64,000 bases of DNA from Nitrosarchaeum koreense MY1 (GTDB lineage Archaea > Thermoproteota > Nitrososphaeria > Nitrososphaerales > Nitrosopumilaceae), in NCBI RefSeq assembly GCF_000220175.1, contig NZ_AFPU01000001.1, positions 558,001-622,000 of the forward strand. The letters are read 5' to 3'. A program made the translations under genes and the position numbers. Positions 59,093-64,000 of this stretch are shown here, one piece after another; the first letter of the stretch is position 1, and each line of letters starts with the position of its first letter. The notes beneath the pieces were generated by a model. The model was not told the DNA's origin. It saw only the letters and a program-made list of their open reading frames with translations, and did no database searches.

Positions 59093-59200
59093 TAATTGTA
59101 TTTGTTTTATAATTATCTAACCTTTTCTTAGTTTTCCATGTTTGATTTGATATTTTTATGAAAAGTTGAAATTATACATTATTTGTAATCATTATGTTAT

Positions 59201-60790
59201 ATGATGTCTAAATTCTGGTTGCTTTACGTAATACTGGCACTTGCTTTTACTTTTCCACTTTCTTATGCTCAACATCATGGTGGTGAACAAGCTCCGCCAA
59301 TCAGCTTTGGCTCTGGTGAGGTAACTGTGAGCACCACATTGTTTCCCGCAGATTTCACTCCTCAAAAATATTCTGATGTGAATTTGAAATTGAGATTTTT
59401 TGACACACAATCCAATGTTAATGTGGAAAATGTAAGTTATAGAGTTCAGATATTTTACGGTGAATCTCTTGTTGCAAATCAAATGTTTTTTGATAGAGAT
59501 GGGGAACTAGTTGTCAAAATACAACCAAAATCAAATTGTACCCAAGAAGATCTATGGAAATGCACAAAATATTATGGTGATGTTGATGCTGTAGTTCCAA
59601 ACGCCTTAACTTCCACGCCTTCTAGCATTCCAGTTATCTCAGGACCCGTTTTTACTCAAAGTGGTCAGTATACCGTAAAAACTGACATAATAGGTGCAAA
59701 AAATCCAAAGACACAAACTTCTCAGGATATTCGCTTTGAAACAATCATAATTATTCCAAATGAACAAGAATTCAAGATATCTTCATCTGGTATTGATTAT
59801 CAAGTTTTTGCAAAAAATTTCCAAGGGCCACTAACTAATTTTCAGTTTGACGATTCATCCAAATCCATTTCTTTTGAAATGCCATTTGATTGGGAACACG
59901 TAGCACATGTGGATTTTGTAAAGAATTACTTTGAAATCCCAAAAAACTTTTTGCCTTTAGAAAATGTTGTTAGCTTTGATGGCAAAGCAAATGGAATACA
60001 GCTCTTTCCAATAGATTTACACTATGACAAATATTCCGACAAAGATAGTAACATACTTCATTTTATGATTCATAACGATGAACTAAAAAAATTCAAAAAT
60101 TCAGACTCTACACTTAAAGTTGTTATTACTCCTGAATCTAATTCATCAATAATTTCTAAAGACCTTTTCTTTGATAATGGCATTAAGGCCATTGCATCTT
60201 ATGATTCTAGATATTCTGAAAGTAAAAATATTTTATTTACCATAGCGTTTTTTGATTCAAAAGGGGAACTATCTAATAGTATTCGATATGGATATGGTAT
60301 AAAGGATCCAACTGGAAAAGACATTGTAAATACTGGTGGAAACCTCAGTCTTTTGGGAATCGAGTTGCCTAATGGCATTGATTCTCAAGTGCTAAACACA
60401 CCTATGCCTGGAAAATATTCTATGCAAATTGTTCTATTAGGAATGGGACAAAACACCTATGATAGACCCATGTTTCAAAAATTTGATTTTGAATTAGGCT
60501 CAGATGTGAAAAAAATTGAATCTCTTGAAATTCCTACATGGATAAAAAATAATGCAGGCTGGTGGGCTGATGGAAAAATAGATGACAGCTCATTTGTTCA
60601 GGGAATTCAATTTTTGATAAAAGAAAAAATAATGAACATTCCTTCTACTCAAAGCTCAGGTAATGGTTCTGATGAAATACCATCTTGGATTAAAAACAAT
60701 GCAAAGTGGTGGGCTGATGGAAAAATAGATGACAGCTCATTTGTTCAGGGAATTCAATTTTTAGTCAAGGCTGGTATAATCAATCCTTGA
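59201..60790 (+). CDS. Large secreted beta-rich protein with duplicated C-terminal 49-aa unit
   Basis: A signal peptide (FWLLYVILALAFTFPLSYAQ) precedes His-rich HHGGEQ and a beta-sandwich-rich region of about 430 residues. Near residue 445 comes IPTWIKNNAGWWADGKIDDS SF-type sequence, repeated 49 residues later. Each unit has a Trp-Trp-Ala core and reads like a small helical binding module. No transmembrane anchor is seen. Cell-surface or secreted role is inferred. ATG-ATG start; either Met may be used. Confidence 0.82.
   Translation: MMSKFWLLYVILALAFTFPLSYAQHHGGEQAPPISFGSGEVTVSTTLFPADFTPQKYSDVNLKLRFFDTQSNVNVENVSYRVQIFYGESLVANQMFFDRDGELVVKIQPKSNCTQEDLWKCTKYYGDVDAVVPNALTSTPSSIPVISGPVFTQSGQYTVKTDIIGAKNPKTQTSQDIRFETIIIIPNEQEFKISSSGIDYQVFAKNFQGPLTNFQFDDSSKSISFEMPFDWEHVAHVDFVKNYFEIPKNFLPLENVVSFDGKANGIQLFPIDLHYDKYSDKDSNILHFMIHNDELKKFKNSDSTLKVVITPESNSSIISKDLFFDNGIKAIASYDSRYSESKNILFTIAFFDSKGELSNSIRYGYGIKDPTGKDIVNTGGNLSLLGIELPNGIDSQVLNTPMPGKYSMQIVLLGMGQNTYDRPMFQKFDFELGSDVKKIESLEIPTWIKNNAGWWADGKIDDSSFVQGIQFLIKEKIMNIPSTQSSGNGSDEIPSWIKNNAKWWADGKIDDSSFVQGIQFLVKAGIINP
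60561..60762 (+). repeat. 55-bp exact direct repeat in the secreted protein gene
   Basis: 60561-60615 and 60708-60762 are identical and 147 bp (49 codons) apart, coding for WWADGKIDDSSFVQGIQF. The DNA identity points to recent duplication or ongoing gene conversion. Confidence 0.92.
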
Positions 60791-60920
60791 TACTGATTAG
60801 TTAGACAAAACAAACCTCACGTAGAAATCGACCATCCTTGTTAAATACAAAATTTGTAATCAATGCTTGCCAAACACAAATTGGTCTTGGAAGATTATCT
60901 CCAGGACTGATTTTATTATT

Positions 60921-61076
60921 TTATGGATTGACTTGTTGGCCTTTTGTTCTGTTGATTATCTCTGATCTTAACGTGGCAAAATCTGCTGTGATTTTTGTAT
61001 TCTTCTTAATCTCTGTAAGTTCCTCTAGTATTTTTTCTAGTAATTCAATTATTTTATTTTCTTGCTCGTAAGCCAA
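60921..61076 (-). CDS. Small coiled-coil protein downstream of mscL (51 aa)
   Basis: TTG-initiated MAYEQENKIIELLEKILEEL followed by EIKKNTKITADFATLRSEI. The heptad-like Ile/Leu spacing predicts a coiled coil. It begins 10 nt after the mscL stop on the same strand, so it is an operon partner and might bind the cytoplasmic bundle of the channel. That link is inferred from position. Confidence 0.6.
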   Translation of the reverse strand: MAYEQENKIIELLEKILEELTEIKKNTKITADFATLRSEIINRTKGQQVNP

Positions 61077-61086
61077 TTTTTTATTT

Positions 61087-61443
61087 TTATGTTTTTGTTT
61101 TATCTTCTACTAGCTTGAATCTTGATAATACTTTGTAAAGTATGAATACTATTACTGCGATTATTGTGAAATCTATGACATTTGCGATAAAATCTCCATA
61201 TTTGAATACTGAAATAGCTCCTGATACAGTATTAACGACTTCGGCTTCAAGTGCTTTGAGGTCACCTGATGGTAATGCTAATCCTATGATTGGGTTGATT
61301 ATGTCATTAACTAGAGCAGTTACTAGCTTTGATGCGGCTGCACCAATAATGAATGCAATTGCTAATCCGATAATTCCAAATGTCTTAAGAAAACCCATGA
61401 ACTCTTGAACAAAGCTTTGTTTTGGAGGTGGGGCATCACTCAT
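61087..61443 (-). CDS. mscL: Large-conductance mechanosensitive channel MscL
   Basis: TM1 reads GLAIAFIIGAAASKLVTALVNDIINPIIGL, with the pore constriction glycines and the conserved ..F.IGAA..KIV..L..D...P. TM2 reads FIANVIDFTIIAVIVFILYK. The N-terminal amphipathic helix (QEFMGFLKTF) is present, and the C-terminal bundle is short. 118 aa. It releases solutes on osmotic downshock. ATG start. Confidence 0.94.
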   Translation of the reverse strand: MSDAPPPKQSFVQEFMGFLKTFGIIGLAIAFIIGAAASKLVTALVNDIINPIIGLALPSGDLKALEAEVVNTVSGAISVFKYGDFIANVIDFTIIAVIVFILYKVLSRFKLVEDKTKT

Positions 61444-61509
61444 ATCGTATCTTGTTATTTATGTAGTAAAAAATGTTATCAAAATTTGTAAAATGACGTA
61501 TTTTGATTA

Positions 61510-61596
61510 TTATTTTGTTTCTTCGTTCTTTGATTTTAGTTTGTTACAGATAGAACAATCTTGAATCATAGACTTGATTTTTTGCTTTAATCCCAT
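61510..61596 (-). CDS. Possible CxxC microprotein (28 aa)
   Basis: MGLKQKIKSMIQDCSICNKL then a basic tail. A single CxxC in a short basic peptide. ATG start; could be chance. Confidence 0.35.
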   Translation of the reverse strand: MGLKQKIKSMIQDCSICNKLKSKNEETK

Positions 61597-61714
61597 GTTG
61601 AGGCAATTTTTGTTATGAATATAATTTACAGCTATTCTGAGATATTGACTAATAATACCTATTTTCTGATATTGCAGCCTTGATCTAAACTTTGAAATAT
61701 CTATCTGCCGTAGT

Positions 61715-61948
61715 TTGGATGTGACTGTTGCTTATGTTATGATTAACTGTGATCTTGGTGCAGAGGAGACAATTATTGAGAAACTGCGAGAAATAGAACA
61801 AGTTAAGGAAGTATTTGGAACTATAGGAACTCATGATTTAATGGTAAAATTAGAAGCTGAAAATTTTGAAAAAATACGAGAGATTGCTTCAAATATCCCA
61901 AAGATTGAAAAAATTAGAACAATTTCAACGCTAATAAAAAAAGAATAA
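61715..61948 (+). CDS. Stand-alone Lrp/AsnC ligand-binding (RAM) domain
   Basis: The 77-aa protein is only the alpha-beta RAM domain: VTVAYVMINCDLGAEETIIE, VFGTIGTHDLMVKLEAENFE, and IRTISTLIKK. It lacks the DNA-binding helix-turn-helix of Lrp proteins. Such SARD-type proteins bind amino acids and form oligomers or heteromers with Lrp-type regulators. It is followed after 15 nt by a small helical protein. The start is TTG. Confidence 0.88.
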   Translation: MDVTVAYVMINCDLGAEETIIEKLREIEQVKEVFGTIGTHDLMVKLEAENFEKIREIASNIPKIEKIRTISTLIKKE

Positions 61949-61963
61949 GGTTGGGTGAACTAA

Positions 61964-62140
61964 ATGCCTCATGAAAAAAATGACATTGAAAAGTTGATTG
62001 ACACTATGATAAACAATGGTGATGAATTTGTTCAAAAACTTAAAACTGTTCTGCCTGATTCTATTTCGGAATCTATGGTTATGTTTCATGAATCTCATGT
62101 TGCCAATCTTAAAAAGATTAAAGATTTCCTTAATCAGTGA
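61964..62140 (+). CDS. Small helical protein paired with the RAM domain (58 aa)
   Basis: MPHEKNDIEKLIDTMINNGD, then a helical FVQKLKTVLPDSISESMVMF and a C-terminal KKIKDFLNQ. ATG start, 15 nt after the RAM gene, so it is probably co-translated. No family recognised. Confidence 0.65.
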   Translation: MPHEKNDIEKLIDTMINNGDEFVQKLKTVLPDSISESMVMFHESHVANLKKIKDFLNQ

Positions 62141-62197
62141 TTTTTCTGCTAATAATTTGTACTATATGCTTTTTAATCATTGATTACAAGTTTTATT

Positions 62198-62572
62198 ATG
62201 GCTAGATCTCGTACCATTACAATTCCTGTTAATAAAAAAACCAGCTATGCCTTTGATGCCATTTTGAATTCACCTCCAAAAATGATGCCTGATGCAAAAA
62301 TGTCTTCTGATGGGTGGTGGTCTTTTTCAACCCCTAGAGGAAACGCCCGATTGAAATTTAAAGAAAATCGTTCACTCGGAATTTTAGACTCTGTCTTTAT
62401 TGATCAAGATTCTCAATGGAATGTTCCAATGCGAATAGTCTCAAGCGGTGAATTCTCTGAAATTGTAATTACTTTGATAAAGCCTGATGAATTGACAGAT
62501 GAACAGTTTGACAGTCGTATGGTGGAAATCGAACAGGGAATTGAAAATATGAAAAAAATCATTGAGATGTAA
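62198..62572 (+). CDS. SRPBCC-like small protein (124 aa)
   Basis: MARSRTITIPVNKKTSYAFD matches the start of START/SRPBCC proteins (a strand, then AFDAILN helix). Beta strands follow with GWWSFSTPRGNARLKF and VPMRIVSSGEFSEIVITLIK, and a long C-terminal helix. The ATG at 62198 lies about 25-30 nt after a TATA-like box, which decides against the upstream start. A ligand is unknown. Confidence 0.75.
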   Translation: MARSRTITIPVNKKTSYAFDAILNSPPKMMPDAKMSSDGWWSFSTPRGNARLKFKENRSLGILDSVFIDQDSQWNVPMRIVSSGEFSEIVITLIKPDELTDEQFDSRMVEIEQGIENMKKIIEM

Positions 62573-62645
62573 CATGTGATTTTGATATTGGGCACATCAA
62601 AAGAATCAAAGTTAAATATAATTTTTGTAAGTAGAGTCTGAGACA

Positions 62646-62732
62646 ATGCCATACGAAGAAGTTTATTTCCAACGATTAGAAGAAGACGGTCTTGAAGAAT
62701 TTCAGGAACCCTCCCTGACTAATCAAAACTAA
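62646..62732 (+). CDS. Possible acidic microprotein (28 aa)
   Basis: MPYEEVYFQRLEEDGLEEFQ and EPSLTNQN. A short acidic frame with an ATG and a preceding AT-rich box (AAATATAATTTTTG). Its Glu/Asp content is not typical of random DNA here, but there is no second copy to support it. Confidence 0.4.
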   Translation: MPYEEVYFQRLEEDGLEEFQEPSLTNQN

Positions 62733-62747
62733 CCTTATTTTTTGTAT

Positions 62748-63077
62748 TTATTGATTATCTGGTTTTTTGTCACCACCAGGACCTACCATGTCTTCTGGTT
62801 TGACTTCGTTATCCCATTTACCTCTAATTCCTTTGATCAATGCTATGATTCCTGCAACAATTAATGCTAAAACAAATCCAAAAAATAAAACTTGATCCAA
62901 TATCTTAAATGAACAATTTATTGGAACTGGATTAGGTCCTGAATCATAATCATAACAATCTCCAAATTCAGTTGCCTCTATGTTTGCTGTTTGATAATCA
63001 TCTCCAAACACTCCTAAAATCAAGAATCCGGCAAAAATAAGCCCCACTGATAAAATGATAAAACGCATGTCACTCAT
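62748..63077 (-). CDS. Two-TM membrane protein (109 aa)
   Basis: TM helices at about 5-24 (FIILSVGLIFAGFLILGVFG) and about 66-87 (VLFFGFVLALIVAGIIALIK). The loop between them has ATEFGDCYDYDSGPNPVPIN with two Cys (CYDYD, INCSF), a likely extracytoplasmic disulfide. A charged Gly/Lys tail follows inside. Family not recognised. Confidence 0.7.
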   Translation of the reverse strand: MSDMRFIILSVGLIFAGFLILGVFGDDYQTANIEATEFGDCYDYDSGPNPVPINCSFKILDQVLFFGFVLALIVAGIIALIKGIRGKWDNEVKPEDMVGPGGDKKPDNQ

Positions 63078-63130
63078 GATCTTAGTCTTATGATATACTA
63101 TTTACGCTTTGATTTAATTTTTTACTAGTG

Positions 63131-63592
63131 TCATTTTTCTAATATCTTTTTTAGATTTTTAAGTGATGTTTCATAAAATATTCCCATAAATTTTACAAAC
63201 TCTGTAAATTGTTTTGCTGTCATCTTTTTGCTGTTAAAATATGATTGCCATGTTATCTGAGTGGTGTTATTATTTTTTGCATTGATGGAAATTGTTGCAA
63301 CATATGCTCTTAGGGGTAAACCTTCAGTTGCAATGTAGGTAAAATATTCTCTTTCTTTCCATGCCACAACATGTTCTTCAATTGTATTGCCATCTGCAAA
63401 TGTAATTTTTCTTATAGCTCCCACGTTTCTTCTCTTTTTTGACAAATATGTTGTTTTTTTAACATCAATTACCCATGATGGAAGTCCGACAATATTGCTA
63501 ATTTTTCTCCAAACCTTCTCTTTACTAGCGTTAATTGAAATGCATCTTCTTACTGTATTTGTGTAAAATGATTTTTGCGCAGTTTTTGTCAT
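63131..63592 (-). CDS. SRPBCC (polyketide cyclase/START-like) protein (153 aa)
   Basis: RRCISINASKEKVWRKISNI is the classical start of the SRPBCC fold, followed by VGLPSWVIDVKKTTYL, VGAIRKITFADGNTIEEHVV, and a long C-terminal helix FYETSLKNLKKILEK. The pocket likely binds a small hydrophobic ligand; which is unknown. It is oppositely oriented to the partial gene at the window end. Confidence 0.85.
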   Translation of the reverse strand: MTKTAQKSFYTNTVRRCISINASKEKVWRKISNIVGLPSWVIDVKKTTYLSKKRRNVGAIRKITFADGNTIEEHVVAWKEREYFTYIATEGLPLRAYVATISINAKNNNTTQITWQSYFNSKKMTAKQFTEFVKFMGIFYETSLKNLKKILEK

Positions 63593-63667
63593 AATTGTTT
63601 GTATTTCTGTATCGTTTTAAATTTTATTTTCTTTAACATATTTAATCCCTATGACATAATCAACAAT

Positions 63668-64000
63668 ATGGTCTTTGGATGGGGTAAGAAGAAAGAAGTA
63701 CAATCTGAAGAAGTCCCTTCAGAAAAGCAAATTCCATTGTCTGAAGTATCAAAAATTGTACGAAAAATGCTCGAATTAAGAACAAATCAAATTTTGAATG
63801 ATATAAAATCCATCAGAGATAATACTGAGCCCCTGATCAGTGATCTAATCTCAATTGGAAATACACTTGAAAAAGATAATCTCCAAGTCGATGATATCGA
63901 TAAACATATTCGAATTATTGTAGTTAGAGGTAAGCAACAAGTAATTGACATGATAAAAAAAGACGCAAATCATCTGCCAAAAATTAATTCATTTGATGAT
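63668..64000 (+). CDS. Hypothetical helical protein, 3' end beyond the window
   Basis: The ATG frame is open to the last base (111 codons). It begins MVFGWGKKKEVQSEEVPSEK, then a helical region with IVRKMLELRTNQILNDIKSI and a second helix VVRGKQQVIDMIKKDANHLP. The MVFGWG(K) start followed by helical domains is a soluble coiled-coil type. No family recognised; truncated by the window. Confidence 0.7.
   Translation, partial: MVFGWGKKKEVQSEEVPSEKQIPLSEVSKIVRKMLELRTNQILNDIKSIRDNTEPLISDLISIGNTLEKDNLQVDDIDKHIRIIVVRGKQQVIDMIKKDANHLPKINSFDD

Noticed and set aside
60838-61071. 77-codon plus-strand frame rich in Leu, Phe, Ser
   Set aside because: It mirrors the coiled-coil microprotein at 60921-61076, which has better composition and lies in the mscL operon.
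1-64000. CRISPR array or provirus in the window
   Set aside because: No regularly spaced repeats, cas genes, integrase, capsid or terminase-like proteins were seen.

Overview
This 64 kb window comes from an AT-rich ammonia-oxidising-type thaumarchaeon (Nitrososphaeria, most like the Nitrosopumilus/Nitrosarchaeum group; genus is inferred). Supporting signs are CdvA, TFB, FEN1, a proteasome beta subunit, an archaeal DRG GTPase, a PEFG-type C-terminal sorting motif, TTG/GTG starts, TATA boxes 25-30 nt before start codons (leaderless style), and very many tiny Cys-rich proteins. No insertion sequence, CRISPR array or rRNA was seen. One tRNA gene (Ser, CGA) is present.

Layout. 1-8.7 kb: a Lys/Arg/Ala-rich basic protein, a DRG GTPase operon, several microproteins, an SPFH protein, phosphoglycolate phosphatase, ArgRS and a secreted coiled-coil protein. 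8.8-17.3 kb: housekeeping genes (TrmI, NnrD, M20 peptidase, DoxX, proteasome beta lacking Thr1, PUA protein, homoserine dehydrogenase, MsrB, a double ThyX-like protein). 17.3-24.1 kb: a hairpin-rich intergenic region, TerC, a large NHL/Fn3 surface protein, and a frameshifted NRAMP gene between 33-bp direct repeats. 24.1-27.7 kb: a compact signalling locus with a Cache sensor kinase, a receiver protein, and a protein joining a HisKA phosphoacceptor to an extracytoplasmic HExxHxxGxxH metalloprotease. 27.8-37.5 kb: an RHH-like regulator, a DUF1059 protein, TFB, and a six-gene Hyf-like complex whose large subunit has lost all four [NiFe]-binding cysteines (an Ehr-type complex). 37.8-43.2 kb: CdvA, acetyl-CoA synthetase, PAS protein, FEN1, tRNA-Ser.

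43.2-64 kb is accessory in character: PEFG and repeat-rich secreted proteins, an overlapping operon of tiny zinc-finger genes (46.4-45.8 kb), a pair of Cys-rich microprotein paralogues, a second RHH-like regulator, CBS and bifunctional nuclease-domain proteins, a Met-rich membrane-anchored protein (probable copper handling), a rhodanese-rhodanese-MBL protein, a degenerate class III cyclase, a second DoxX, Sua5, single-TM microproteins, MscL, a stand-alone RAM domain and two SRPBCC proteins.

The strongest candidates for undescribed biology are the kinase/receiver/HisKA-protease locus, the coupled zinc-finger microprotein operon, the paralogous MNT..YW..IC.DCKR..CQ.GCNCDCH microproteins, and the cofactor-less Hyf-like complex. 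All function calls rest on motif reading alone; no database search was run.
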